A stretch of DNA of 64,000 bases, taken from the NCBI RefSeq assembly GCF_017813235.1, contig NZ_JAGISH010000012.1:1-64000 (forward strand), in the 5' to 3' direction. Position 1 is the first letter of the stretch. Each line of letters starts with the position of its first letter. The position numbers and the translations under genes were made by a program. This document shows positions 8,234-16,599 of this stretch, piece after piece. Below the pieces are notes generated by a model. It made no database searches. It saw only the letters and a list, made by a program, of their open reading frames with translations, and had not been told where the DNA came from. The DNA is from Sagittula salina. Its GTDB lineage: Bacteria; Pseudomonadota; Alphaproteobacteria; Rhodobacterales; Rhodobacteraceae.

Positions 8234-8485
8234 CGCGGCGCCCGTTGGAGAAAACAAACCAAGGTCGCGGCAGACTGGCAACCGGAAGTCCCTGCGGCCT
8301 CGGGGTGCCCTGGCCTCCCGGAATCGAAGGCGTGGCCCGAGTTCACCGGGGAAAGAGGGATGCGCGTCCCGACGACGAGTTCTGCAACAATGTCCCGCGG
8401 ACCGGTCCGTCGAGGCCGCCCTCAGGACGGCACCGGGCCCCCGAACAGGTCGAGGGCCCGTGAATTTGCGTAATCGCCGATGGGC
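8234..8485. other. Intergenic region between convergent regulator and autotransporter genes
   Basis: A 252-base gap between convergent genes. I see no supported gene in it. The only notable structure is the GC-rich inverted repeat at 8434-8460. Confidence 0.5.
8434..8460 (-). terminator. Possible transcription-end hairpin after the autotransporter gene
   Basis: CGGGCCC and GGGCCCG form a 7-bp stem with a 13-base loop, 26 bases past the autotransporter stop codon. There is no T-tract on either side, so it is at best an RNA 3'-end structure or a Rho-dependent site. Confidence 0.3.
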
Positions 8486-11374
8486 CTAGAACCGGATTTG
8501 CAGCGCTGCCTTGCCTGCGAACTCCGTACGGTCCTTCGAAAAGACGCTTTCCGTTCCCACTTGCAGCGTGGCGCCGTTGCCCATGGATACCGAGGTGCCG
8601 AGGCCAAGGCGAAGGCGATTCCGGCTTTCTCCCGGATTGTTCACGCCGAAGCTTGTCGGCGAACCCGCCAGTTTCAGCGTCGCGCTTTGTCCGGTGTCGC
8701 CGAAGACGTGCTCCCCTGCGAGGGACAGAGTCGGTTGCCACACCGCCTGCCCCATCTCGAAGCGACCGGAAACCGCCACCCCCAGGCTGACCGTACCGGT
8801 GTCGCGCGTCTCGGATTTACCCGAGAGGTTCAGCGCGCCCGCACCGGTTTCGGTGAACGCATCGCTCTTTGTGCGCGCCAGCGACAGGCTGCCGAACGGC
8901 GACACCACGACCGTCCCCGTCCCACCGGCGAAGGGGGCAGGCCGCACCATATTGTACCGGGCCCCGATCGTGCCGGAGAGCGTCTGCGCGTCATAGTCCG
9001 CCTTGGCCGTGCTGTTCACGGCGCCGAAGGCGATCCGGCGCTCGGTGTGGATGTCATGCCAACCATACCCCGCCGCGCCGCTGAGCGCGAAGCCGCTCTC
9101 CAGTGCGCCGGCGCCGGTCGCGCCGTAAAGGCCGAAGAGCGTCGTATCGACGTCGGACGACTGCGCGCGGCTGTCGAGGTCGGTGCTTCCCTGCGCCTGG
9201 CCCAGCGACAGGCCGAAGCGTGTGTTCGAACCCAGATCGGGCAGGCTCGCCTCGACGCCGAGGGCATAGCCACGGGTCGTGCTTTCGAAGCCGGACGCGC
9301 CATTCTGGCCGTCGACCTCGGCGCGGGACCCGAAACCGGTGACGAAGCCCGAGAAGGCCGCCGTGCTCCAGGGCGAGGCCTGCCCCTGCGAGGACAGGGT
9401 ACCGGCGTTCCCGCCCAGGGGCGTCAGCGATGCACCGCCGCCCTTCAGCTGGCCGAGGAAGGCCTCCAGCGACAGCCCCGCCGTGATGGTGGCATCCGCA
9501 TGGGTTTCGCCCTGCAAGGCATTGTAGACCGCTCGCAACTCTTCGGCGCTCAGACCGGCGAGTGACGACTGGATCGCGGCGCTGTTGCCGCTGAAGTTGA
9601 AATTCGTCAGGGCTGCGCCAAGCTGGCCCTGGTTGCTCGTTTCCGCGAACGAGGTGAAGTTTGCCGGATTTACGATGGCGGTCAGGTAGGCCGCATTGGT
9701 GTCGTAGCTGAGCGTGTAGTCGAGCAGCGCCGATTTCTCGGCCACGCCGTCGAATGTCCCGGAGAGCCCGTTCCCGGCGGTGAGGATCGTGTAAACCCGT
9801 CCGTCGGTATAGTTCGCCTCGGGATCGATCGTGACCGGAATGACCGTACCGCCCCCGAGGACTGCCGAAGCGCTCGTGGCCAGCCGGTCCGAGCCGCCGT
9901 CCGCCGCGATTTCCACCGTGTAGAAGGACCCCGACGCAAAGGTGATGTCGCCCTGGGCGGTGAGCTGCCCGATCCCGGTGCCCGGAGCCGCGATGCCGCC
10001 GGCGTTGACCATGAGGCTGCCAATGTTGCCGCTGCCGCCCAGCACACCGCCGGCATTGATCCCCAGCCCCATCCCCGGAGCTGTGGCATCGACGATCAGC
10101 TTGCCCGCGTCGATCTGGACCGCCCCGAGGCCAGTGCTGGCCGTGGTAGCGGCGTCACCGGTAAGCGTCCATGTCCCGCCACCGACCTTGCGGATCGACT
10201 CGAAGCCGAGCAGCGGCGTCAGACCGAAGTCCAGCGCGCCCATGGTGTCTGCCGCGCCGTCGAGCGCGAGGCTGTCCGTGTCGATATCCGGCAGGGCGAC
10301 GAGAGCAACGGGTTGGGGGGCCGTGCCCATCGGGGGCTGCATCAGACTATTTTCGGCGTTGATCGCACCGGAAACCGTGGCCCCGGCGATCAGCCGGACG
10401 GAATCGCTTCCGGCACCGAGTGAGATCGCGGTCCCGCCAGCCTGCCCGGTCGATACGGCACCCGCGATGTTGACCTCGGTGGCGATGCTGATTCCGCGGG
10501 ACGCCGACACGGCGATGGCCGCACCGCTGGCCGAGCTGATGCTGCCACCTTCGAGGACCTCGACGAGGACACTCTGGCTACCCGCGGTCTGGGGGCCGCC
10601 GGCGGTCTGGAGGCCGCCTTCGGTCAGCCGGACACCGGCACCCGTATTTGCGGAAATTGCGCCGCCGACGCGGATCTGCGTGGCATGTGTTGGCGTTTGG
10701 CTGGCGTTGAAAAGGTCCACATAGACGGCATCGCCGTTTCCGCTGGCGGAGATGGAGCCGCCCGCCTGAACGTCAAGCATCAGCCCGCCTTCGGCCCGCA
10801 GTCCGACTCCTCCGGCGACAGTGGTGAGCGAACCGCCGGAGTGGATCGTGACCTCGGCGCGCGTTCCCAGCACAAGTGCATCGGTGGATGCTGTCCGCAC
10901 CGTCCCGGCCACCGACACCGTCGCATCCGCGCCGGCTTTGATGAGCATCCCTGGCCCGCCGGTCGCCGTGGACTCCGTGACGCTACCCGACAGCAGGTTG
11001 ATCAGCGCGTTGTCCTGCATCTGGATTCCCGGATTCTTCGTCGAACCGTTGAACGTCTGCGAGGTGCTGATCGTGCCTTCGGAATTGACCGTCGAGTCGT
11101 TCATCAAGGAGATGACACTCGCCCCGTTATCCATCAGCGTCACACCGCTGGCGACGTCGACCACGACGCTGTCGCCAGTGGCGACGATGCCCGGCGGCTG
11201 ACCGTTCGGATCGGTCGTACAATAGACGGTCGTGTTCGCGGCGGGCGTATTGGTGCTGCAGCTGCCAACCGTCGATGCCGGGGGCACCGCCTGGACTGGC
11301 GCTGCCCAGCCTCCGGTCAGGAGCGCAGTCGTGCCGAGAAGCAGGGCAAGTTCCCCAAGGTGTTTGTAATGCAT
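8486..11374 (-). CDS. Autotransporter (type Va) outer-membrane protein
   Basis: This 962-aa surface protein exports its own passenger. The Sec signal covers residues 1-29 (hydrophobic ELALLLGTTALLTGGWA, likely cut after VQA). The passenger (about 30-600) consists of short Gly/Ala/Thr-rich beta strands as in right-handed beta-helices. A stabilising cassette GGVLGGSGNIGSLMVNAGG... leads into APGTGIGQLTAQGDITF, followed by DGGSDRLA. The last 290 residues are an autotransporter barrel (FVTGFGSRAEVDGQNG, GYALGVEASLP, AGYGWHDIHTERRI) ending in Ile-Arg-Phe, the usual aromatic C-terminus. Start ATG 11374 was chosen over a TTG four codons earlier because GGGAAC lies just upstream. The passenger shows no protease triad that I recognise, so adhesion is the default guess. 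It is the second surface-protein gene near the repABC module. Confidence 0.9.
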   Translation of the reverse strand: MHYKHLGELALLLGTTALLTGGWAAPVQAVPPASTVGSCSTNTPAANTTVYCTTDPNGQPPGIVATGDSVVVDVASGVTLMDNGASVISLMNDSTVNSEGTISTSQTFNGSTKNPGIQMQDNALINLLSGSVTESTATGGPGMLIKAGADATVSVAGTVRTASTDALVLGTRAEVTIHSGGSLTTVAGGVGLRAEGGLMLDVQAGGSISASGNGDAVYVDLFNASQTPTHATQIRVGGAISANTGAGVRLTEGGLQTAGGPQTAGSQSVLVEVLEGGSISSASGAAIAVSASRGISIATEVNIAGAVSTGQAGGTAISLGAGSDSVRLIAGATVSGAINAENSLMQPPMGTAPQPVALVALPDIDTDSLALDGAADTMGALDFGLTPLLGFESIRKVGGGTWTLTGDAATTASTGLGAVQIDAGKLIVDATAPGMGLGINAGGVLGGSGNIGSLMVNAGGIAAPGTGIGQLTAQGDITFASGSFYTVEIAADGGSDRLATSASAVLGGGTVIPVTIDPEANYTDGRVYTILTAGNGLSGTFDGVAEKSALLDYTLSYDTNAAYLTAIVNPANFTSFAETSNQGQLGAALTNFNFSGNSAAIQSSLAGLSAEELRAVYNALQGETHADATITAGLSLEAFLGQLKGGGASLTPLGGNAGTLSSQGQASPWSTAAFSGFVTGFGSRAEVDGQNGASGFESTTRGYALGVEASLPDLGSNTRFGLSLGQAQGSTDLDSRAQSSDVDTTLFGLYGATGAGALESGFALSGAAGYGWHDIHTERRIAFGAVNSTAKADYDAQTLSGTIGARYNMVRPAPFAGGTGTVVVSPFGSLSLARTKSDAFTETGAGALNLSGKSETRDTGTVSLGVAVSGRFEMGQAVWQPTLSLAGEHVFGDTGQSATLKLAGSPTSFGVNNPGESRNRLRLGLGTSVSMGNGATLQVGTESVFSKDRTEFAGKAALQIRF

Positions 11375-11385
11375 TTTCGTTCCCA

Positions 11386-11451
11386 AAGTTTAATAAACTT
11401 GACGGATAGGCATCACATACCCAGCGCGTTGTAACGCGAATCCTGAGGATT
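11386..11451. promoter_or_regulatory. Cluster of three inverted repeats upstream of the autotransporter
   Basis: Three perfect inverted repeats lie within 66 bases: AAGTTTA-A-TAAACTT at 11386-11400, CGCGTT-GT-AACGCG at 11425-11438, and AATCC-TGA-GGATT at 11439-11451. The first ends 12 bases before the start codon, where it could affect ribosome access or mark an operator. I found no convincing -35/-10 pair. A regulatory role is inference. Confidence 0.4.
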
Positions 11452-11522
11452 GTGCTGGATTTCCCCCGGAGTGTAACCGACGGGTGACAGGCCACCTCAC
11501 CCCGGTAATTCAAGCCCTTACA

Positions 11523-12191
11523 TCAGCCGACGTCCGCCGGGGCATTCTCCCCTTCGGTCGTCGCGCTGCGGGTAGCGGCGACCCTGAACCGTCCGCCGGA
11601 CAGACTGCCCGACCGCGCGATCAGGCGAGCGATGCGCGTTTCAAGCAGCGGAAATTCCGATCGCAACAGCCCGAACCGCAGCAGATCCACACGCCCGTTA
11701 CCGCCGCGCCGGTCGCGCAATTCGCCGCGCAGGGTGCCTTCGAGCGTCATGCCGATGGCGTGGAAAAGCCGCGCCGCGCGGCGGTTCTCGACCAGGACAT
11801 GCGCCACGGCCTTCTCTATCCCGGATCGGTAAAGCCAGTCGCTGACCGCCAGCGTCGATTCCAGCGCGAACAGACCGCAGCGGGGATGTCCCCGGTCGAG
11901 TGCCATGTCCAGGGTCGCGCTGCCCTGTGCTTGATCGATCGTGACCGTCCAGAAGCCGCAGAACGTCCCCGTGCCGCGCTCCCAAGCGCCGAGCAATACC
12001 CGTGTACGACCGTCGAATCCGGCGATGTAGCCCGCAAGTTCTGCCTCCGTCAGGCGCCGCGCGGGCAGGTTCATCGCGTTCATGATCGCGGGGTCCGCGA
12101 ACATGTCGCGATAGGGTCCGCCCGCATCCGAGGCATCCATCGATCGCAGCACCAGATGTGTGGTATCGAGTGCAAACCGTGTCGCAGCCAT
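11523..12191 (-). CDS. GNAT family N-acetyltransferase (RimJ/RimL-like)
   Basis: This 222-aa acetyltransferase has the RimJ/RimL layout. It opens with a first strand LVLRSMDASDAGGPY followed by MFADPAIMNAMNLP. A central acetyl-CoA region LFALESTLAVSDWLYRSGIEKAVAHVL leads to the hallmark NRRAARLFHAIGMTLEGTLRGEL, where the Asn and the GMTLEG turn match the family. The last 45 residues are Arg/Ser-rich and not conserved. Start ATG 12191 is preceded by GGGGGAACGGAACC. A longer reading adds about 77 residues with no GNAT similarity and is rejected. Substrate is unknown (protein N-terminus or small amine). It lies 148 bases upstream of the autotransporter on the same strand. Confidence 0.82.
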   Translation of the reverse strand: MAATRFALDTTHLVLRSMDASDAGGPYRDMFADPAIMNAMNLPARRLTEAELAGYIAGFDGRTRVLLGAWERGTGTFCGFWTVTIDQAQGSATLDMALDRGHPRCGLFALESTLAVSDWLYRSGIEKAVAHVLVENRRAARLFHAIGMTLEGTLRGELRDRRGGNGRVDLLRFGLLRSEFPLLETRIARLIARSGSLSGGRFRVAATRSATTEGENAPADVG

Positions 12192-12723
12192 GGTTCCGTT
12201 CCCCCGTCTTGACCGCAGTGTTATCCGCCGCAGGGCAAGCCTGCAAACGCTGTCAGCCTCCGGCGATGCCGGTTCCCTGCCTGGGCTGGCTGTTGATCTC
12301 CGGTAGAGACCGTCGGGCGGCGCCCGCGCGCCACGGCCGGAAGGACCAGATCGTGTCGGGGCACAGCTGGATTTCAGCGCCGACAATGCAACGGGCGACA
12401 CTGGCGGCGGGCATGGGTCCAAAGGCGTCGGCCTGCGCGCGGATGCGTGACCCGATCATCTACCGCCGGCTCAAGAACCGGCGAGGTATCGCGTCGAAAA
12501 TGGTTCCGGCGGCAGCGATCGGCCTCGGGGAACCGATCCTTGCTTGCCGGGACGGCCGCCCTGTTCCGGCAAGGACGGGCGAATCCAGCCACGCACCCGC
12601 CGCCGCGTCTCCAGATCGGACGAATCTCTGAACGCCGGGGGGGCTGCCTATGGCGCATCCGTCACGGGTACACCCAAATCCTGCCGAATGAGGGTGGGGT
12701 GCAACGTGCCCGCCCCGGCACAA
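12192..12723. other. Intergenic region between acetyltransferase and repA promoter
   Basis: Over 500 bases with no supported gene. Reading frames here lack family motifs and are antisense or chance frames. It is the divergent region between the acetyltransferase (minus) and the replication operon (plus). Confidence 0.5.
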
Positions 12724-12751
12724 TTGAGAATTCCATTATAATTATATAATT
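12724..12751 (+). promoter_or_regulatory. repABC promoter with palindromic operator
   Basis: TTGAGA at 12724-12729 and a perfect TATAAT at 12745-12750 form a promoter with a short 15-base spacer. A second TATAAT starts at 12737. The -10 lies within the perfect 12-bp palindrome AATTATATAATT (12740-12751). RepA, with RepB, represses its own operon in repABC plasmids by binding a palindrome overlapping the -10, so this fits the expected operator. The stretch is strikingly A/T-rich in a GC-rich region. Confidence 0.6.
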
Positions 12752-12955
12752 CAATGCATTAACCCCACCCCTTCGCCGCCCCGACCCGATATCCCGGCAA
12801 GTCCTGCGGCACGCCCTTCCGCCATATGCGCAACAAACAGTTGCCAAGTGGCAGTCGACAATCGTAAAGAAACGGAAAAGAGTGAGCTGGCGAAAAACAG
12901 CGTTCCTGACGAGGCGGAAACAACCGCACCCGAGGCGGACAGAACGGCGGACCCA

Positions 12956-14155
12956 ATGGCTGGCAGTGACCCCATCCATATCAATACCCGTATCCGGGAG
13001 AACGCGCAAAGCCTCGCGAGTGCGCTGGAGCAGCACATGCTCAAAAGCTTTGCGCCCGACGCGCGCAAGCAATTGCGCGTGTTCTCCGCCGGAGAGGCCG
13101 CCGACCTGCTGGGCATCTCCGCCAGTTTCCTGCGCAAGCTGCATTTCGAAGAACGCATCCCCGATGTCGCCACCTCCGCCGGGGGGCGCCGCAGCTATTC
13201 CGCCGAGGACCTGCTGACCATCCGTCACCACCTCGAGGCCAACGCCAAGGCGCGCGGCACCTATCTCAAGGGCCGCCGCCCCGGAACCGACGGCGAACCC
13301 GGCGACAAGGTGCAGGTCCTGTCCTTCCTCAACTTCAAGGGCGGTTCGGGCAAGACGACCTCCGCCATCCACGCCGCCCAACGCTTTGCGCTGAAGGGCT
13401 ACCGGGTGCTGGCCGTGGACATCGACCCGCAGGCTTCGCTGACGACGCTTTTCGGCTATCAACCGGAATACGACTTCCTGCACGCGGGCAGCATCTACGA
13501 CGCGATCCGTTACGAGGACCCCCTGCCCTTCTCCTCGATCATCCAGAAGACCTACTTTCCCGGTCTCGACCTTGCCCCCGGCGGGCTGATCCTGCAGGAG
13601 TTCGAGCACGAAACCCCGACCGCGCTGCGCAACAACATCCAGCCGCCGTTCTATGCCCGCATGGCCGCCGCCCTGCAGGAGGTCGAAAACGACTACGATA
13701 TCATCGTCTTCGACTGCCCGCCGCAGCTTGGTTACCTGACCATGTCCGCGCTCTGCGCCTCGACGGGGGTGCTCATCACCGTGGTGCCGAACATGCTCGA
13801 CGTGGCATCCATGTCGCAGTTCCTGCAAATGAGCGCCGACCTGCTCGACGTGGTGTCGAATGCGGGCGCGCGGATGGAATTCGACTTCCTGCGTTTTCTC
13901 ATCAACCGCTACGAACCGTCCGATGGGCCACAGCAGCAGGTTGTCGCCTTTCTGCGCCAGCTTTTCGGGTCAGAGGTCATGGTGGCGCCGATGCTGAAAT
14001 CCACCGCGATCTCGGATGCGGGCCTGACGCAACAAACCATCTACGAGGTCGAGCGCAGCGCCTTTCACCGCTCCACCTACGACCGCGCGATGGAGTCACT
14101 GAATGCTGTCAACGACGAGATAGAGGCGCTGCTGCAACAGGCCTGGGGCCGCTGA
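12956..14155 (+). CDS. repA: Plasmid partitioning ATPase RepA (ParA family)
   Basis: This 399-aa ParA-type ATPase segregates the replicon and represses the repABC operon. An N-terminal helix-turn-helix is at about residues 44-70 (FSAGEAADLLGISASFLRKL). The deviant Walker A is FKGGSGKTT (about 127-135), followed by DIDPQASLTTLFG and the Walker B-like DIIVFDCPPQLG. Start: ATG 12956 gives the usual family length, beginning just before IRENAQSLASALEQHM. A GTG at 12848 in the same frame would add 36 acidic residues, but it has no Shine-Dalgarno, and its third-codon positions lack the strong G/C bias of the rest of the gene. The gap to repB is 22 bases. Confidence 0.93.
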   Translation: MAGSDPIHINTRIRENAQSLASALEQHMLKSFAPDARKQLRVFSAGEAADLLGISASFLRKLHFEERIPDVATSAGGRRSYSAEDLLTIRHHLEANAKARGTYLKGRRPGTDGEPGDKVQVLSFLNFKGGSGKTTSAIHAAQRFALKGYRVLAVDIDPQASLTTLFGYQPEYDFLHAGSIYDAIRYEDPLPFSSIIQKTYFPGLDLAPGGLILQEFEHETPTALRNNIQPPFYARMAAALQEVENDYDIIVFDCPPQLGYLTMSALCASTGVLITVVPNMLDVASMSQFLQMSADLLDVVSNAGARMEFDFLRFLINRYEPSDGPQQQVVAFLRQLFGSEVMVAPMLKSTAISDAGLTQQTIYEVERSAFHRSTYDRAMESLNAVNDEIEALLQQAWGR

Positions 14156-14177
14156 GACCGCGCAGAGGAGACACGAC

Positions 14178-15155
14178 ATGGCACGCAAGGGCATTCTAAG
14201 CACCGGACCGAACACTGGCTCCGACACGACCGCCGCCCCGTCCCGCAGACCGGAAGCCGGGCCCGCCCCGCGCGGCGCCGTCGGCGCGCTGCAAAGCTCG
14301 CTGACCAAGCTGCAGGAAAACGCGGTGCAGGAAATCGCACCGGAAAAGATCCTCGACGCGGGCGTGACCGACCGGCTGGGCGAAGATGCCGAGGCCGACG
14401 CGCAATTGCAGGAAAGCCTGAAGACATACGGCCAGCAGGTGCCGGTCCTCGTGCGCCCCCACGCGGGACAGCCGGGACTGTTCGACATCGTCTATGGCCG
14501 CCGCCGTCTGCGCGCGCTCAAGGCGTTGGGACTGCCGGTCAAGGCGATGGTCCGCCAGCTCGACGATCAGGCGCTGGTGCTTGCGCAGGGACAGGAAAAC
14601 ACCGCCCGCAAGGATCTGACCTTTATCGAAAAGGCCAGCTTTGCCGCGCAGCTCGATGCGCAGGACTACGACCGGCAGACAATCTGCGCCGCGCTTTCGA
14701 TCGACGCGCCCATGCTCAGCCGTATGCTGAAGGTCGGGCGCGCCTTCGACATCGCCTTTCTGAAGCATATCGGATCGGCCCCCGGCATCGGGCGCGACCG
14801 CTGGATCAAGCTGGCTGAATCCATCCAGCGCCCCGGCGCCATCGAAGCGGTGGAGGTTCGCCTGCCCGCGCTCGATGGCCTGACCGACAGCGACACCCGC
14901 TTTGAACAGGTCTTTGCCTGGGCGTCCGGTCAGCCTGCGCCCAAGGTGGTGCGCGCGCCCTCCGCGCCCTCGCGCAAGATCGCGAGCGAGGCGGGCTACA
15001 CGATTGCCAAGGTCAAGCGCAGTGAAAAGGCGCTGGTCCTCACCCTGCCCCATGGCGACGCCCCGGCCTTTACACATTGGGTCGATGCCCAGGCCGAAGA
15101 CCTGGTGCAGGAGCTATACGATCGCTGGCTCAAAAGCCGCGCCGATCGGTCCTGA
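14178..15155 (+). CDS. repB: Plasmid partitioning protein RepB (ParB family)
   Basis: This 325-aa centromere-binding protein acts with RepA. The ParB N-domain shows GQQVPVLVRPH, the box YGRRRLRALKALG and the ENTARKDLTFIEKA motif (the ENxxRxDLxxxE helix), followed by a helix-turn-helix (TICAALSIDAPMLSRMLKVGR). The C-terminal part would hold the dimerisation region. Start ATG 14178 has GAGGAG at 8 bases. Its binding targets are probably the two AAATTGTCAGCTGACAATTT palindromes downstream of repC. It is second in the repABC operon. Paralogues on other plasmids differ in site specificity, which underlies incompatibility groups. Confidence 0.95.
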   Translation: MARKGILSTGPNTGSDTTAAPSRRPEAGPAPRGAVGALQSSLTKLQENAVQEIAPEKILDAGVTDRLGEDAEADAQLQESLKTYGQQVPVLVRPHAGQPGLFDIVYGRRRLRALKALGLPVKAMVRQLDDQALVLAQGQENTARKDLTFIEKASFAAQLDAQDYDRQTICAALSIDAPMLSRMLKVGRAFDIAFLKHIGSAPGIGRDRWIKLAESIQRPGAIEAVEVRLPALDGLTDSDTRFEQVFAWASGQPAPKVVRAPSAPSRKIASEAGYTIAKVKRSEKALVLTLPHGDAPAFTHWVDAQAEDLVQELYDRWLKSRADRS

Positions 15156-15195
15156 CAATGTCCGAGCAGCAAAAACAAGGAGGCACATAGCGGAC

Positions 15196-15245
15196 AAAAG
15201 AAAAGCCCCCCAGGACAGGTCCCGGAGAGCTCTCTCATTTCTCGC
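15196..15245 (-). ncRNA. Countertranscribed antisense RNA of repABC (ctRNA)
   Basis: A complete small-RNA gene lies antisense in the repB-repC gap. The promoter TTGACA (15276-15281) and TATCTC (15252-15257) have an 18-base spacer, giving a start near 15245. A hairpin with arms at 15219-15225 and 15210-15216 (7 bp including one G-U pair) is followed by CTTTTCTTTT as an intrinsic terminator. The product is about 50 nt. In repABC plasmids a ctRNA of this size and position pairs with the repC leader and lowers RepC synthesis, acting as the main copy-number and incompatibility determinant. Ends are predicted, not measured. Confidence 0.8.
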
Positions 15246-15251
15246 ACTCCT

Positions 15252-15281
15252 GAGATAGCCGTTCCCGCCTGATCCTGTCAA
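15252..15281 (-). promoter_or_regulatory. Promoter of the ctRNA
   Basis: Consensus -35 TTGACA (15281-15276) and -10 TATCTC (15257-15252), 18-base spacer, reading toward repB. It is the best-scoring promoter by eye in the replication module, as expected for a constitutive antisense RNA. Confidence 0.75.
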
Positions 15282-15312
15282 CAACCGCCGATTCGGCGGA
15301 CGGCATCTTTTT
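15258..15312 (+). terminator. Attenuator-like hairpins in the repC leader
   Basis: CCGCCG-ATT-CGGCGG (15285-15299) forms a hairpin followed after 8 bases by TTTTT, just ahead of repC. An alternative long stem is possible: GCCGTTCCCGCC (15258-15269) pairs with GGCGGACGGC (15295-15304), giving ten pairs with a two-base bulge, which would dismantle the small hairpin. Two mutually exclusive structures of this kind match the known S and L elements by which ctRNA binding controls repC transcription and translation. Confidence 0.65.
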
Positions 15313-15331
15313 GTCTTTTGTGATAGAAACC

Positions 15332-16420
15332 ATGACGGAACTGTCCCGCATCCGCGTCGGGCAGCCGGTCGAGACATGCCCGAAGCCCGGCCCCTGCCCG
15401 GCTGACAAATGGGCGCTTCTCGATGCGCTGACCCATGCCGCATCCGATTTCGGCCTCGGCCATCGCACGCTGACCGTGCTGCGCGCGCTGCTGAGCTTCT
15501 TTCCCCACCGTGCCCTGCCCGCCGACCCCGGTGGCGCCGTGGTCTACCCCTCCAACCGCACGCTCTCCGAACGGCTGAACGGGATGCCCGAAAGCACGCT
15601 GCGCCGGCACCTCGGAACCCTCGTCCGCTCCGGACTGGTGAACCGGCAGGACAGTGCCAACCGCAAACGCTTTGCCCGCTTCGGCGGCGTGGCCTTCGGC
15701 TTTGACCTCAGCCCGCTGGCGCGCTGCGCCGAAAGCCTGCTGGCGGCGGCAGAATGCGCGCGGGAACGGCGCGACCGTGTCGCGGCCCTGCGTGCCCTCA
15801 TCGCCGCGACCCGCCAACAGTTGCTCGATGATGGCTGCGATACAGGCGACCCCCTGCTTGAGGAGGCCCGGCTGAGCCTGCGCCGCAAGCTGTCCCCCGA
15901 CACGCTGGAAACGCTGCTGAACGCTCTGGATAAGCGGCTGACAACACGCTTGCCCTCCGTCGAAATGAGCGCCTGCGACAACCGAAATGAGCGGCACATA
16001 CAAGATACAGAAGATTCCGAATCTGTTTATCAGAACACCCGGTTCCGTGACCGCGGACCCGAGGCGCACACGCCCCCTGCCCTTTCCGAAGTGCTCGAAA
16101 GTTGCCATGAATATCGCGGCTTCTTTCCCGGAACGCCCTCCGACTGGCCAGGACTGGAAAGCATCGTCCGACGGCTGCATCCCATGCTGGGGATCGACGC
16201 GCAGGTTTTCGAGGAGGCCCGCACCGCCATGGGATCGGAGCGCGCGGTCGCGGTCGTGCTTTGTATGCTGGAGACACTGGAAGGCATTCACCGGCCCGGA
16301 GCCTATCTCCGGGGACTTGCCCGCCGGGCAGCCGAAGGCCGTTTTAACATGCCGGGAATGCTGATGGCCGCGCGGAAACGGCGGGAGTCCATGCAGGGCG
16401 CAATGGCAATTGCGGGCTAA
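15332..16420 (+). CDS. repC: Replication initiator RepC
   Basis: This 362-aa initiator of the repABC family is the only protein strictly needed for origin firing, and in the family the origin lies inside its own gene. The N-terminal winged-helix region VVYPSNRTLSERLNGMPESTLRRHL (about residues 72-96) is the family signature, followed by RSGLVNRQDSANRKRFAR. The C-terminal domain (about 245-360) is the second conserved block. The middle (residues 210-245: NRNERHIQDTEDSESVYQN) is hydrophilic and more A/T-rich, the usual place for the origin. Start ATG 15332 follows the attenuator; a TTG at 15311 lies inside the hairpin T-tract and is unlikely. The Shine-Dalgarno is weak, consistent with tight control. 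The stop codon TAA lies within the first parS-like palindrome. Confidence 0.94.
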   Translation: MTELSRIRVGQPVETCPKPGPCPADKWALLDALTHAASDFGLGHRTLTVLRALLSFFPHRALPADPGGAVVYPSNRTLSERLNGMPESTLRRHLGTLVRSGLVNRQDSANRKRFARFGGVAFGFDLSPLARCAESLLAAAECARERRDRVAALRALIAATRQQLLDDGCDTGDPLLEEARLSLRRKLSPDTLETLLNALDKRLTTRLPSVEMSACDNRNERHIQDTEDSESVYQNTRFRDRGPEAHTPPALSEVLESCHEYRGFFPGTPSDWPGLESIVRRLHPMLGIDAQVFEEARTAMGSERAVAVVLCMLETLEGIHRPGAYLRGLARRAAEGRFNMPGMLMAARKRRESMQGAMAIAG

Positions 16421-16438
16421 ATTGTCAGCTGACAATTT
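16419..16438. other. parS-like partition palindrome, copy 1
   Basis: AAATTGTCAGCTGACAATTT is a perfect 20-bp palindrome that contains the last two bases of the repC stop codon. In Rhodobacteraceae repABC replicons a palindrome of this length near repC is the RepB-binding centromere. An identical copy lies 67 bp further on. Confidence 0.82.
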
Positions 16439-16485
16439 CCGTCCGAACCTGTGCCGGGAACCGATCTGCCGAAGAGTTGCGGGTC

Positions 16486-16505
16486 AAATTGTCAGCTGAC
16501 AATTT
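16486..16505. other. parS-like partition palindrome, copy 2
   Basis: A second, identical AAATTGTCAGCTGACAATTT, centre-to-centre 67 bp from copy 1. No further copy was noticed elsewhere in the replication module. The paired sites probably nucleate the RepB complex and define the incompatibility group. Confidence 0.82.
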
Positions 16506-16599
16506 TTCCTGGCGTGTCCTGTGCAAGGCGCTTGCTCTCCTCAGAGAGACGCGGGGCCCGATCCCAGCGGATCAGTCCTTTCGAATAGCTTAATGCACT

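Noticed and set aside
11482..11502. Inverted repeat GGGTGA/TCACCC after the acetyltransferase as a terminator
   Set aside because: Short stem with no T-tract on the relevant strand; too weak to list as a terminator.
12158..12631. A 157-codon plus frame in the acetyltransferase-repA gap
   Set aside because: No similarity to a known family by eye, no Shine-Dalgarno, and it overlaps the acetyltransferase start antisense.
12848..12955. N-terminal extension of RepA from GTG 12848
   Set aside because: No Shine-Dalgarno, weak codon bias and a non-conserved acidic sequence; ATG 12956 gives the usual family length. Not fully excluded.
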